Assembly (NCBI GenBank): GCA_022570795.1
Contig: JAKUDP010000025.1
Span: 635,001 to 699,000 of the forward strand
From: Sphaerulina vaccinii
Taxonomy: Eukaryota; Ascomycota; Dothideomycetes; Mycosphaerellales; Mycosphaerellaceae
Direction of reading: 5' to 3'
Length of the DNA: 64,000 nt
Shown: one piece after another, positions 52,810-63,936 of the stretch
How positions within the stretch are numbered: the first letter of the stretch is position 1
Layout of the letters: each line of letters starts with the position of its first letter
Translations under genes and position numbers: made by a program
The notes under the pieces: model-generated
Seen by the model: the letters and a program-made list of their open reading frames with translations, nothing else
What the model was told of the DNA's origin: nothing
Database searches by the model: none

Positions 52810-53248
52810 ATGCCTCAAGCACAGCCAGAACTGAAGAAGGTGAGCTATCCCGATACATACTGGAGAATGCTCCGCGACATCAAACTCGCCAATGTCCAAC
52901 GATTCTACCACAAATTTCCGTGCGCCAGTCGCCCAGCTAACTTTCCTTCTTTCACAGTATCTCGACAAGCGCGTCGAAGTGCAACTTAACGGCTCGAGAA
53001 AAGTAATGGGAACGCTACGGGGATACGATGTGAGCAGCCATACTCCCATACGATCAGTTGCGATGGAGTGGTGATACTGATTTAGTTCTGTACAGGTCTT
53101 CCTAAACATTGTCCTTGACGAAGCGACCGAAAGCAAACCGAACGGCGAGAAAGCTCGATTGGGCATGTGTGTGATTCGAGGGAATTCAGTCGTCATGCTT
53201 GAAGCGCTGGATAGAATTGGAGGGGATGATCGGGGACATCGAGGATGA
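52810..53248 (+). CDS. SMX2: Small nuclear ribonucleoprotein G (SmG)
   Basis: One of the seven Sm core proteins that form the ring on spliceosomal snRNAs in the nucleus. Exons 52810-52839, 52958-53029 and 53096-53248 join in phase 0 to 84 residues, slightly longer than human SmG. Sm motif 1 is YLDKRVEVQLNGSRKVMGTLRGYD and Sm motif 2 is CVIRGNSVVMLEAL (the I-R-G-N signature). The text between them, VFLNIVLDEA, matches the family. The tail GGDDRGHRG is short. All introns have GT-AG ends; the exons are too short to appear as a long open frame. Confidence 0.95.
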
Positions 53249-53874
53249 AGGATGGCTGAACATGGAGGATGAAGAACTGACTGGAAGGGTCGCATCACGA
53301 TACCACTGAAAAGCTGAGAGGTCGGCTAGGTTGCGCCTTTAAGAAGTGCAGCGCACACCATACGGCGAGCACAGGCACGCGCTTGAGACGTAGGAAAAAG
53401 GCTTGGAGCATGGCGTTATGGCGCCAGATAGGATTGTGAATGAAAGGGTAAGCAACCCGATACGATAGCATATTGCAGAGTTCTGTGTTCACACAGCTAT
53501 GTTACAGATGCAGCTTCGCGCCATAGCCTGTCCGGGTAATCGTAGAAGCTCTTGGCCATGCATTGAAGCACGAGGTGCAAACGGCATACTGAAGCTCATC
53601 TCCACGTACGACTCATTGTTGATAGCAGTTTTGAGACTTCTTCTGCCATGATTTGACAGTCCTCGAACCGCAATCTCCATCTTTGTCCTTCGATCCTGTT
53701 GGCATGGTCAGTGGCTCGATGAAGAGAAAGTGGACATCTTGGGATGCATATCTTCATTTCCGACCAATAGTCTTTCACTACTCTGTCTGCGATATCGTTG
53801 CCGCAGTCCCTGAGACGAGCAGAGACTTCCAGATCTGACACCGCCAATGGGTAGCTGGTTTGTGGCGGCTTCCG
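53249..53874. other. 3' intergenic region between convergent genes
   Basis: About 630 bp between SmG (plus) and an F-box gene (minus). Short minus-strand frames (for example 53596-53847) overlap frames on the other strand and show no domain. No RNA gene recognised. Confidence 0.45.
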
Positions 53875-54537
53875 TCACTTGAATATCTTCCCACAGCCAG
53901 CTGGCTTACAAACCTTTCTACGCTCATGATGTGCGTAGGGGCCGTAAGCATGCTTATCGAATCCGAGGATCATGTCTCCGAACGTCACCTTATCGTTGTC
54001 TGCGATGAAGTTGTGGTTTTGCCACAGAAGAAGAGAGGATTGAGCGGTGATCTGATAGCCCACGAACCCAATCGCCATAGTCGTCCAGGAGGGAATAGTG
54101 GAACCAGCAGAGAACGACGTAGGTCGATAGCCATGGCTGTGAAGTCGAACGATCACTTGCTTGTCGTCCAGGTCAACGGTAAAGCTGGTGACCCAGCGGT
54201 CCAACAAGCGAAGGGCCCGCTCAAACGCGGTGCTTCGAAGCATCGGCGGTGTCCAAGTTCCCCCAGGTTTGCCCCATTGATCGTAGCGAAGGACGCGGTT
54301 TCCAGACCTGTCTAGCTCGACGTCGCTCTCCTCGTGCACCGGTGGCTGAGGCTCAAGGTGCATGATAATGCGGAGTTGAAGCGAGCCCGTGATGGTGTCT
54401 CGAAACTTCTTGTTGGTGCGCTGGATGACGAAAAGTTTTTCTGTTGGGAGGTGGGCCAGAATCTTCTCGAGTAATTCTGTGATGCCGAGCGTGCGCTGAG
54501 CGGCGGACAGCATGAGCGCTGGCGGCGGCGTCTGCAT
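53875..54537 (-). CDS. Small F-box-like protein
   Basis: 221 residues from the ATG at 54537; the open frame continues 99 bp upstream without an ATG. A degenerate F-box, LGITELLEKILAHLPTEKLF, then VIQRTNKKFRDTI (about residues 16-48), resembles that of numerous small Dothideomycete F-box-like proteins. It is followed by a beta-rich C-terminal part of no known family ending near CGKIFK. It could recruit a target to an SCF ligase or be a free domain protein. The repeat GAGCGCTGGCGGCGG occurs both near the start codon and about 100 bp upstream. Confidence 0.65.
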   Translation of the reverse strand: MQTPPPALMLSAAQRTLGITELLEKILAHLPTEKLFVIQRTNKKFRDTITGSLQLRIIMHLEPQPPVHEESDVELDRSGNRVLRYDQWGKPGGTWTPPMLRSTAFERALRLLDRWVTSFTVDLDDKQVIVRLHSHGYRPTSFSAGSTIPSWTTMAIGFVGYQITAQSSLLLWQNHNFIADNDKVTFGDMILGFDKHAYGPYAHHERRKVCKPAGCGKIFK

Positions 54538-56636
54538 CGTGTCTGGCGAAATGCGTGGTTCCTCAAGTTGTTGTTGTTGGGAAGATTGCAAGCCAGGCGC
54601 GAGGAATCTGAAGGTGAGCGCTGGCGGCGGTTCCACTGGCTGAGCGTTGCCAGCTGATGCATGTCGAGAACAAGTCTGCTATCTCTCACCTGCGTTGACG
54701 CTTGCATCGTGTCTTGGTACTCGGCGAGAGTCGTGGTCGCTGATGTCGTCGTGAGAAAGTTGGCGAAAAGATGAAGCTGCGTTGGTTTAGCGCGACCTCG
54801 TTCTCACCTGCCGCCATAAGTGCAAAAAGGAAACGTCAGGTGAGATCCGAGCTTCATTTGCTTCTGAGGCGAACGCACTCACTTAAAAGTGCAAAAGAAT
54901 AACTGCCTTGATCGTATCTTCGCGGGCAGGTATTATTAGGGAGTTTACACGCATTCGATTGTTAGATCTCACAGTAAGCCACAATTTGTCCTGACAGTTA
55001 TAATTGCGCCATTGAGGGTGTTACTGATCATTGATGAGAATGATGCTGCAATTTCGAAATATGTAGCTTGACCGTTGAGCAATGGCTCGCCCCTTGCACT
55101 GTCTTTGCTCCGAGTTGCTTAGTATGCTGCGAACCTCAGAGAAGTTCGACATCACAGAGGAGAACAACTTATGCTCTCTGGTTACTGCTTGGAGCCCCCT
55201 CTGTTTTCGTAGTTGTCGCCGCTTTTTGTGAGAAGCCGGCAGCGCTGAACTTCGTCAGCCCTGGGAGGTAAGATGAGCATGAAGTGAGCCACGCTGAACT
55301 AGCATGACTTCCTTCTCGATAGCCCACTCCAGACAGCTGATACAAATCTCTGAGGTACTATATCCACGCAGATCATGACAAGAACGTCAGATTTCTCCTA
55401 TTCTCCATAGCTGTGTCCAGTGGGCACTCACGCTTTCCTGGTCGAGTGTCAACCATATCGCATCAACCAGAACAACCAATCTTGCGCTCGAACAGATTCG
55501 TCCAGATTTCTAAGCTTAGCCGCTGGCAAGTTTGAGGACCGCGAGCAAGGACGATTCCATGAGGCATGCAACCACATTGGACTTACTATGAACAGCGTGC
55601 GTATCATGCAGCAAACCATCTGCTCTTAAGGACGGCCCGTCGCAGTTCACCCATACATTACCGCAGGAGATATCCTGGAGCCTCCAGTCGAGCTGTCCCG
55701 AATACCTACGCCTTCGAGTATCCCGTTACTCTTCTCGTGCGCTGAGCGCTCGACTTCTCCCATCCTCGGACGCAAGCGTAAATCTTGGAATTCATTTCGC
55801 GGCTCTGCTCTGAGACGGTCGTGATCCTCTGGCCTGGCTCTTCTCATTCCTTTGCAATGCCATGACATTCTGTTGCCAGTGTTTTGTCCTTATTCTTGCG
55901 AAGTTCCAATGCTAAGACTTCCCAGCGTCCTCCATCGACAGCGTAGCTTCCGCCTGACTGCGACTCCCTAGCAGTCTCGACTGAGCTCTATTGAAGATTC
56001 CAAGACAGGCAGACAGTCGAACAAGCTCGTCGTGGTCACTCCCATCGCATCGTGGAAGAAGATCAGGATGATCAGACAGCTGTGGAGATGAAGGCCCGTC
56101 TCGGCCATGGAGCAGCCAAGACCACGGACTTGCTTCCCGAAGACTTTCCTCTCCTGTCGCACTGCTGGCCATCAGCCATCAACCACAAACAACTCACGAC
56201 TACGCCCATCTCAGGAGTGTTTCATCCAGAGTCACAGATCATCGTATACCACATCAACCGCCGATGTCATCAGCGGAAGAGCCAGTCGGCGCACGCGAGC
56301 GCTTGTGGCGTTTTCACATTCGGCCCCTATAGAGGCTTGAAATAGCTTCGCCTGTCCATATAGAGAAGACTCAGCCGCGAAGGATGCGGATGTATCATCA
56401 GGAAAAATATGATGTTTCATTCGATGTAAGTCTCCTGTTGCCGCCTGTTTCCTTCTTAACTATTTCTTTGTGCTCTTTTTTCTCAACAGCAAACGTCTTG
56501 CCACCTACATTTCTCACCACAAAAGTCACTCGTTACTGGCATATATCAAAAGCACAGCATCTTCGAAAACAACAGCATACAAGATAACAGCATACACGAC
56601 ATCACACAAGCTCTACTCGGAAGACCTTCAAGCACA
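54538..56636. other. Long intergenic region, no gene recognised
   Basis: About 2.1 kb with overlapping short frames on both strands and no motif. The right end should contain the promoter of the wall-protein gene; CT-rich sequence and a TATAT stretch near 56540 are seen there. No RNA gene recognised. Confidence 0.45.
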
Positions 56637-57320
56637 ATGTATCGCCTCATCTTCACGACCGCCTCTCTGGCCACCCTCGCTCTCGCACGCACAGATCTCA
56701 CAGGCTGCACATCAACCGACGTCTCTTCTCCAGCTGGTGCCTCGATAGCCTGGTACGTCCCAGGTACCGGCGAGCTCTGCGACTTCCTCGACTGTGGAGG
56801 TGGTCGTGCTCCGCCAAAGACCACGGTGCCAGGCTGCCCACAATACTCGGGTACCGCGACCTACAGCCCTTCCTATCTGCCAGGCTATGGTGCGATGGAG
56901 ACAGGAAGTGCTTCAAGTGCAGCTCCAACAACAAGTACTACAGCAACTGATTATTACAACACTGGCACAGAGACTGGTGAACCAACCTTCTATGCGCAGA
57001 CGACTGGCACTGAGATCACGACTACTTCGAGCATGGGTGCCTCTTCTTCATCTTCTGCCGTCGAGACTACGCTCATCACAAGCCCTGCCACATTCACTCC
57101 CGCCCAAACCCCAGTCGTTGGCGGTGGTGCGAGCAATGGCACTACCACCACTGTCGCAGGATCGGGCAGCGGTGCATCCAACGGCACTGTCACAAGCGGG
57201 AGACCATCGTCTACGAGGGGAACGACATCTCAACAGACTGGAGGTGCTATGGAAACTGCCAGAGTGTGGGTTGGAGGTGTTGCAATGATCGGGCTAGGAG
57301 CCGTTGTTGCTGCTCTCTAA
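56637..57320 (+). CDS. GPI-anchor-like Ser/Thr-rich cell-wall protein
   Basis: 227 residues from the ATG at 56637. A signal peptide (MYRLIFTTASLATLALA) is followed by a short Cys-containing N-terminal part (LTGCTSTDV, GELCDFLDCGGGRAPPKTTVPGC; four Cys, probably two disulfides). Next is a long low-complexity Ser/Thr/Gly region suited to O-mannosylation. The C-terminal hydrophobic tail ARVWVGGVAMIGLGAVVAAL is preceded by a small-residue stretch, typical of a GPI-attachment signal. The N-terminal pattern is seen in many fungal surface proteins with SWYVPGTGELCDFLDCGGGRAPPKT-like cores. Function is probably structural; no enzyme domain. Confidence 0.8.
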   Translation: MYRLIFTTASLATLALARTDLTGCTSTDVSSPAGASIAWYVPGTGELCDFLDCGGGRAPPKTTVPGCPQYSGTATYSPSYLPGYGAMETGSASSAAPTTSTTATDYYNTGTETGEPTFYAQTTGTEITTTSSMGASSSSSAVETTLITSPATFTPAQTPVVGGGASNGTTTTVAGSGSGASNGTVTSGRPSSTRGTTSQQTGGAMETARVWVGGVAMIGLGAVVAAL

Positions 57321-57429
57321 GCATTACGATCAGAGAATAGAGCATTATGGTGGTTCTTACGAAGCGCGAAGCATGTTTCTATATGTACATTTAATGTAAC
57401 ATGATATCGCTGACTCCCAGAAGTGTCGT

Positions 57430-58797
57430 CTAAGGAAACATCTTCTGGTAATAATGCTCGCCTGTCTCAAGCACTTTGATCTCATCTCCAACTCTGAACA
57501 CTCCTCTGTCAAACAGTGGTATCATCGACAAGCCTAGACAAGGATGTGGTTTGGCTCCTTCGTCAACCTGTCGTGTTCGTCTCAGCGTCGTGCCTGGCTC
57601 GTTGCGGTCCTGCCCACAATTAGTATGTGATGTCCCACTAAACTCCATATTCATACACACCTTGATACCAGTAACCGGATCTACATTCGGCAGATTACAT
57701 CTCGCTGTTCGACAAGCTGCATGGAACTGGGCAGGATCACTATGCCTTCCATCTTCGCTCGCTGTCTTTCCAATAGCTATACGCTTCCAGCGATCTTCGG
57801 CGTATGGTTCCGGACCAGAAACATAGATATTCGCTCGAAAGCAACGTGCGTTTAGTTGTCCCTTTGCCACATTGTTCTGCGGCATTGACGCATCGATGTC
57901 GCGAATGCTGGCTAAGTTCAAGATGTGGACTGGGAATGCATCTGGAAATCCGACTCTGAAGTCTTTCTCCTGTTGGTCGGTAGGCAGACTTCGTGAAATC
58001 TTGCGGAGTTTGTGGTCGTTCTGTTTGAAGAGTCCTAGTGGGTTGCTGACTCCGAGGAAGTACTTCAGTTTTGCTAATGAGGTGGGATCGATCTCATTCG
58101 TGATGTTGATGGCCATTGGGCAGTCCGTCCAAATACTGATGCTCTCCTCCGTATGTTGTTTGACGCAGCTGCGTTCAAACGTGGGGTTCAAAGGTAGTCT
58201 TATGGTAACAGTCTCGGATCCTGATCCATATCTGTTCTCCGTTGGGTACTGGAACCGGACAACCAAACATCCGCCGTTCATAGCCCAGCTCTCGATCCTG
58301 TCCTCGTCTGTACTTTGGTCGATCTGTTCCACATTCGGCAGCCATAGCTCAGTCTCCAGTAGTGCCAGCTTGGGAAATTCTCTCTGCGTAATGAAGCGCC
58401 ACTGATGGGTCGTGTCTGTCGATACCAGTTGTGCAAATGAGAAGATGCGGTCACAAACCAGCCCAGTCGAAGTCACTCCAGCCCTTTGCAATTCAACTCC
58501 ACCACAACTCTTTATAGGGTAGACAAAGATGGCCTTCACAACTGCCCTCTGTTTCTCACTCCCACTCGCATCATCATGATACTGATCATCGAGCTCACTT
58601 CTCCCATGATAAGATCCATAACGAAAGCATCCTGGAACCACATCTCGCTCTCGCTTTCCAAATCTCTCCAGCGTCAATCTTCTCCTTCTTTCTGTCCAGA
58701 CACCATAACTCAGAAAAGCCACGAACACCACAGCCAAGAGTCCTTTCCAAGATGTAAGATATGCGATATAATGCTCCAGAAATGTCCGACTCGCCAT
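57430..58797 (-). CDS. MOSC-domain molybdenum-cofactor protein (mARC-like)
   Basis: The N-terminal beta-barrel domain (VYPIKSCGGVELQRAGVTSTGL, then DRIFSFAQ) and the MOSC domain (NARCFRANIYVSG...ARCNLPNVDPVTG) identify it. In mARC and related proteins the Cys of that last motif holds the molybdenum cofactor and the enzyme reduces N-hydroxylated compounds. A membrane helix, WKGLLAVVFVAFLSYGVW, near the N-terminus suggests anchoring in the outer mitochondrial or ER membrane. The start could be the ATG at 58797 (455 aa, good context) or the in-frame ATG at 58848 (472 aa). Further C-terminal conservation includes KPHPCLGLSMIPLFDRGVFRVGD. The activity is inferred from family. Confidence 0.87.
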   Translation of the reverse strand: MASRTFLEHYIAYLTSWKGLLAVVFVAFLSYGVWTERRRRLTLERFGKRERDVVPGCFRYGSYHGRSELDDQYHDDASGSEKQRAVVKAIFVYPIKSCGGVELQRAGVTSTGLVCDRIFSFAQLVSTDTTHQWRFITQREFPKLALLETELWLPNVEQIDQSTDEDRIESWAMNGGCLVVRFQYPTENRYGSGSETVTIRLPLNPTFERSCVKQHTEESISIWTDCPMAINITNEIDPTSLAKLKYFLGVSNPLGLFKQNDHKLRKISRSLPTDQQEKDFRVGFPDAFPVHILNLASIRDIDASMPQNNVAKGQLNARCFRANIYVSGPEPYAEDRWKRIAIGKTASEDGRHSDPAQFHAACRTARCNLPNVDPVTGIKVCMNMEFSGTSHTNCGQDRNEPGTTLRRTRQVDEGAKPHPCLGLSMIPLFDRGVFRVGDEIKVLETGEHYYQKMFP

Positions 58798-58848
58798 GAT
58801 GGTATTGCTGGCAGCAGAAGTCCAGAATCCAAGGATATTTACAGTCAT

Positions 58849-59364
58849 CTTGTCAACAAGCTCCAATTGACCCTGGTGTGTTGGCAAGCAGCCCAGTGCT
58901 GGGTGAATTGCTATTCCGGCGTCCGACCGTCTTGTTCAAGTCTAGGGTGGAAGCTTGTCCATGGATGTTGCGATGTCTTGGATGTGGCAGTGGCGAATGC
59001 GAAGTTCGCCATTTTCGGAGAAAGTGCGGTGAGAATAGAAGGATTCAGGAACCCATCATCATGGTAGGTATGAAGCACATCTCGCTGGTGGTTTCCTCAC
59101 AGTGAATATGTGCGATGTGCGATATTTGTTGTTATTTTTGCAATGCTGAGAAGTGAGGTGTCAAATGAAGAAGCCAAGAGTGCCAGGATCTGATGAGGCA
59201 TCGCGGGGACAAACGGGGATGCCATGACAGGGAGCGGACTGCCTCATGCCTGTCGGCGATCATGAATACGAAAGCTGGGCGATGGAGAGTGAGCACTAGT
59301 AGGCACTTGTTTTAAGACTTTCTATGCTATACTTTTGCCTGGATGTCTATACTGTATTTCTGCC
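58849..59364. other. Intergenic gap
   Basis: About 515 bp between two minus-strand genes, holding the MOSC-gene promoter and the 3' end of the GMC gene. No other feature recognised. Confidence 0.5.
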
Positions 59365-61318
59365 TCAGCCATTGAGGATCACATCAGCGGCCTTTTCGCT
59401 GATCGCGAAAATTGGAGCCTGTATGAAGATGCCAGGAATCTTTGGAAATACCGAAGCATCCACGATTCGAAGGCCATCAATTCCTTTGACACGGAACTTT
59501 GAGTCCAATACAGCCTGACTGTCACTAGTGGCACCAATTGGTGCTGTGCAGCACGCATGATGTCCCCATGCTTCGTCCTTCACAAATTGTGCTAGCTGGG
59601 CGTCACTCTGAACACTCGACCCAGGACGATCCTCTGTGAAGTTCGTACCTCCGAGAATGGCGTAGTCATTGTACCGTGTGTTTGCCTCCCGAGACATCTT
59701 GATAGCTTGCACCAGCGCTGCGACATCCTTTGTATCTGCGCCATTCTCGGTAGTGCCAGTGTCGAAATAGTTGAAGTTGATAATAGGCGTGTCAAGCGGA
59801 TCAGTCGAACGAAGTTCCACTGTGCCAGCTTTGTTACGAGTATGAGCTTTGAGCGTATACCACGAGAAGACCTTGTGCGTAGCAACAGCAGCATCGCCCC
59901 ATCGTGGGAAGTAGCCCGTAAAGTTGACTGGACCACCAAAGATGAACAGATCGATGTCGCTATTGTCTGCAGTATCCGAGTTGACAGCCATTGTTGCAGC
60001 AAGTCCGTTACTGCCATAAGCACCACGAAGGCCAAGCACAGATGGATTCTGCTGCCATTGCGTGTAGCACTTGTCTTGTGGCTTTGCATCGAAGGTGCAG
60101 CCATCCAAGATGGAGAAGTCGTTGGGGTGTTTCGCATTGACAGGAATCTCGTAACGATCTTGCATGTTCTTGCCTAGTCCTGGTACGTCCTTGACAACGC
60201 TGATACCGAAGCGCTGTAATTCTGCGGCTGGACCGACACCAGAGAGCTTCAGAGTCTGCACAGAGTTGTAGGAGCCGCCTGCCATGATCACTTCCTTCCT
60301 AGCTCGTGCAGATCCGGCAGTACCGCTTGCTCCACTGAGAGGACTGGCGCGGTAGAGATGCTTGCCAGATAAGTACTCGACTCCTGTTGCCCGCGGAGTG
60401 GCACCAGTAGTGTTGAATACAATACGCGTAACGTGTGTGTCAGTACGGACAGTCAATGGATAGCCGCCGTTGACAGTGTCTACGATACGGTCTCGAACAC
60501 TGACTCGCTGACCACCTCTCTGAATGAGAGGTATCTGGTAGAAGCCTTCCAATGAGTCGCGACCAGGTGTGTTATTCGGGTCTACTAAGAGTGTGCCGCC
60601 GAGCCCGGTGACAGCTGCAAGCGGATCTGGACCAACTCCCATCACGGCAGCACCTCCAGCCAGATGCTGCACGAGTTGCAGATCTTTGAGAAGGATTGCC
60701 GGGTCTGTTGGACCTGTAGGCTGCCACTCGTACACTTTAGCCAGGTACTTTTGCATGTTCGAGGCTGACCATGACGAGTCTCCTGTTATCGTAGCAATAT
60801 TGTTCCAGTCGGAAGCGTGTGGTGTTATCCAGATCAACGCATTGTGGGAAACGCAGCCACCTCAAGCAGTACCATGGTTAGCCGCAGATCACGAAAATGG
60901 CAATCTGACTTACCGAGAGTACCAGCCCGAGGGTACAGTATGCCCTTGCCTTCGACATACTTCGGATCTCTACGTGCTCTCGTTTGGTCTTGGTAGTGGT
61001 TGACGTATATATCCCATGCAATCGACTTGTCTTGGGTCACGGCAGCTTGGTAGCCAGGCACTGTGTAATTGTAGTTCGTGCCTTGGTCGTCTCCAGACTC
61101 AATCAGGAGTACAGACTGTCCAGCTCGTGCAAGCCTCGATGCAAGAGGCCCTCCACCAGCGCCAGATCCAACAACCTGTCCATATGTGAGCATGGTCTCT
61201 TCGAAGAGCGTGACGAAGGTCTTACGATATAGTCGTACTCATTGGTCTGACGCTCGTCGAGCGGTACAGCCGAAACGACTGCTGCTGCTGCCAGCAATGA
61301 CCTTGCGAGGCCCTTCAT
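59365..61318 (-). CDS. Secreted GMC oxidoreductase (AA3-type flavoenzyme)
   Basis: FAD-dependent oxidation of an alcohol or sugar outside the cell. Exons 61318-61226, 61175-60914 and 60860-59365 join in frame to 616 residues. A signal peptide (MKGLARSLLAAAAVVSA) leads into VPLDERQ. FAD-binding follows: DYIVVGSGAGGGPLASRLA, LLIESG, GILYPRAGTLGG with CVSHNALIWITP. Later come GGTLLVDPNNTPGR and ARKEVIMAGGSYNSVQTLKLSG (GMC signature 2 region). The catalytic C-terminal motif is WGHHACCTAPIG, then GLRIVDASVFPKIPGIF. The HH pair in place of H-x-x-N may matter for specificity. The substrate (aryl alcohol, glucose, cellobiose-type) cannot be told. Confidence 0.93.
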
Positions 61319-62127
61319 GATGTATGGAAGTCGATAGTCGACGCTGATTCGAGTGTGGCGGTGACAATCAGGACGAGGAGAAGTCGTCCTTCTTATGCTG
61401 TAAGACCGCCGCAGTCATCATAGCCGAGACAATCTTGTGATCACGCAGCCTTGATGCTCTTGTCCATGAAGATCGACACCACTATGTACCTGTTTATGCA
61501 AGCCTTCCGGAGTAGGAATGCAGCGTGGCAAGGAATGGAACCAATAGTGGCAGATCCTGCCCTGAGCAAAGATCTTGGTTAACAAGCTTTTGAGGTGTGG
61601 AGTGCGTAGGCTTTGCCTCATTCGGAACATGGCCTACTTCTATACGCTTGGCGCTCGAGTTGATTTGTGCCTTCGTACGATATCGCCCCACTGCATAACA
61701 GTAGGCGTGAACCGAACGTCTCCAGTTTCTCAATCCCGCTCATGTGTCCAGAGGAGTGTAAAGGCTGTCCTCCAGCTGAGAAGTAGCTACTTCCAAGCAG
61801 AGCTATCGTCGAATGCCGGCTCGAAAAGTGGTATGTCGGTGAGTGTCAGATACCATTGCATTGAACCTTGTCATAGACAGCGTGTAGTCCGTGTATTCCC
61901 CTGCTAGATCCTGAAAGCCATGTGAGGTTGATTGCTGAAGGATCGTGTTCTGTTCCACGTGCTTGGAATCAACCTTGACCCCACAACGTTGAACCTCACC
62001 TCAGCCAGTGGGAGGCTAAAAGTGCCACTGCATGCCTCGGAGGATCAGATCGAATCAGTGGCTATGTATGCAGCTAGCATAGACAATTTCGTAGTGCGGA
62101 CTGTTCGTCCGAGTCTTTCAACCACAG
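61319..62127. other. Intergenic region
   Basis: About 810 bp: promoter of the GMC gene and 3' end of VPS36. Short frames on both strands lack motifs. Confidence 0.5.
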
Positions 62128-63936
62128 CTACGTCTTGATCGAGCGAAAGTAGTTCTCCCAGAACCTGATGCCATCCAGGCATTGGTCTCGACATAAAGCG
62201 CCAGTTTCCTCAGCCATCTCAAGCTCTTCCGTTGCCACTCCTACACTCCAGCCAAAGTGTTCGGCAGCGTCCTGAGCAGTGATTCCTCTGCCGAACGATT
62301 GAGCTACCAGATCGTCCGCCGGAGGAAACGCGAATTGTGGTTCTCTTAGCCAGGTGAGCAAGGTTCCAATAGTCTTCTCGTCGGTTCTGCTGCGATCTTG
62401 CACTACTAGCAAGCCACTCTTGAAGCGGCGCAGTCGCACTGGCATATGTAGGCTGTCCCACATATTGGCTGCTTTCTCAAAGTCCAGTGGAGACACGAGT
62501 TCAATGCCGTTGCGAGTGCGATTGAAGACTTGCCACAAGTCCACGAGAGACATGATGCCACCCTCTTTACGAAGAACGCCCTTGCGATCATCGGTGAGGA
62601 ACTCTGCCAGGTCTCGCGAAAGTTCTGTTACGTATAACTGCTCTGCGGATGAGCCTGTGCCTAGCATATCTTTTGTAGTCACTAGTCCCAGCGCTGAGGC
62701 AGAGTCCGAAATGATCCTCTTTGTGTCATCACTTGAGGTACCATTAGATTGCCTGGCGAATTGTTCCGCCATTTGGATGACCTCTTTCGCAGATGTCATC
62801 AGCGCCTCGAGATCTTCGAATGCAGTCCCGATGACGGCCTGATTGTTCTGACGGAGAGCAGCGCCTCTTTGCTCGAGACCAGCTATTCCGACCACACGTT
62901 GTGGCACGCTTGGTGGTGCTGACAGACCCCCAGGCTGTGGTGGCGTGCCACTCGGTCTAGGCACCGGCGGTGCACTTTGCAATAACCATTTACGTTGTAC
63001 CAACGCCTCCTGCAGTCGGTCCAGAAACACTTTCTCGCCGCCTGCTCGGAATGAGAACTTGATCGTCTCAATCGTATGATCATCTGCAATCGAAGAGCCT
63101 GGAAGACTAGGTCCTGGAGACTCTGGTCGTCTTGTAGTCTCTTCAATCAGACGTGAAGCACGATTTGGTCCAGCTTGAAGAGGCGCTCCGCAGATCTCGC
63201 AGCTCGTCATGCCTGGGAAGTTCTGGTAAGTGCACCGCGGGCAGAGATTGTGGGTGGAGGCTGGTGTCGGAGGTGTTGAGCCATGAGGTGGCGTAGATAG
63301 CGCGTCCATTGAGCTGGGAGGAGTGCCGGGCATGCTGTTCGATATACCGCTTGGCCTATTGGACATGGCCGCGATGGAAGCTTTGATCATCAAAGCAAGT
63401 GGTGGCTTCACACCACATGCTTGACAGGCAGGTAATGGTGTGTGCTGATTTGCCGTGCCCGGATCAAAGTTAGGAGGCACTGTGTTCGACATGCCACAGA
63501 TTGGGCAAATCCAGGTGGCGTTGATATCTCTAGCTGGTGCTGGAGAGGGCACGAAGCGAGGGGTTGAGCCATTCTGTCCTACCAAAGCATCGGCTGGAGA
63601 TGCATAACGAGGCACGGGGCTTCGAATGGTACCATAAGCAGTCTTCTTAGGTGTTTTCGGGAAGAGAGTAATCTTGGCGGAAGACTTTAAGAAGCCGGCG
63701 TAGAACTCGGGTCTCTCGATCTCTTTGAGGTCCACGGCTACTGAGTACTTTCGTGGCTCTTCGTTGTCGACATAGCATACGCGATGTGAAGTCAGGTATG
63801 CATGTCCATTTTGGTGATTCGGTATTTTGAACTTTCCCTCGTATAGTCCGACTCCGTCCTGGACGAACAGTAAGGTCTCGTCATCGTAGAGTGATGGCCG
63901 GAGCGCGGTAGTAAGATCCAGGTGACGGAGAAACAT
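62128..63936 (-). CDS. vps36: Vacuolar protein-sorting protein VPS36 (ESCRT-II)
   Basis: ESCRT-II subunit that binds ubiquitinated cargo and phosphoinositide on endosomes. 602 residues from the ATG at 63936 (MFLRHLDLTTALRPSLYDDE). The GLUE domain starts with LLFVQDGVGLYEGKFK and GHAYLTSHRVCYVD. As in yeast, it carries inserted zinc fingers: a first CPICGMSN...CQACG and a second NZF-type CPRCTYQNFPGMTSCEICG. The GLUE domain resumes at TIKFSFRAGGEKVFLDRLQEAL. A Pro-rich linker and the C-terminal EAP30 winged-helix part follow (LGLVTTKDMLG, LARDLAEFL-like, GGIMSLVDLWQVFNRTRNGIELVSP, FGWSVGVATEELEMAEETGALCRD). Complete within the window. Confidence 0.95.
   Translation of the reverse strand: MFLRHLDLTTALRPSLYDDETLLFVQDGVGLYEGKFKIPNHQNGHAYLTSHRVCYVDNEEPRKYSVAVDLKEIERPEFYAGFLKSSAKITLFPKTPKKTAYGTIRSPVPRYASPADALVGQNGSTPRFVPSPAPARDINATWICPICGMSNTVPPNFDPGTANQHTPLPACQACGVKPPLALMIKASIAAMSNRPSGISNSMPGTPPSSMDALSTPPHGSTPPTPASTHNLCPRCTYQNFPGMTSCEICGAPLQAGPNRASRLIEETTRRPESPGPSLPGSSIADDHTIETIKFSFRAGGEKVFLDRLQEALVQRKWLLQSAPPVPRPSGTPPQPGGLSAPPSVPQRVVGIAGLEQRGAALRQNNQAVIGTAFEDLEALMTSAKEVIQMAEQFARQSNGTSSDDTKRIISDSASALGLVTTKDMLGTGSSAEQLYVTELSRDLAEFLTDDRKGVLRKEGGIMSLVDLWQVFNRTRNGIELVSPLDFEKAANMWDSLHMPVRLRRFKSGLLVVQDRSRTDEKTIGTLLTWLREPQFAFPPADDLVAQSFGRGITAQDAAEHFGWSVGVATEELEMAEETGALCRDQCLDGIRFWENYFRSIKT

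Noticed and set aside
54537..54636. Extending the small F-box gene to 54636
   Set aside because: The first codon of that extension is GTG, not ATG; the first ATG is at 54537.
58797..58887. Start of the MOSC gene at 58887
   Set aside because: That codon is TTG; usable ATGs are at 58848 and 58797.
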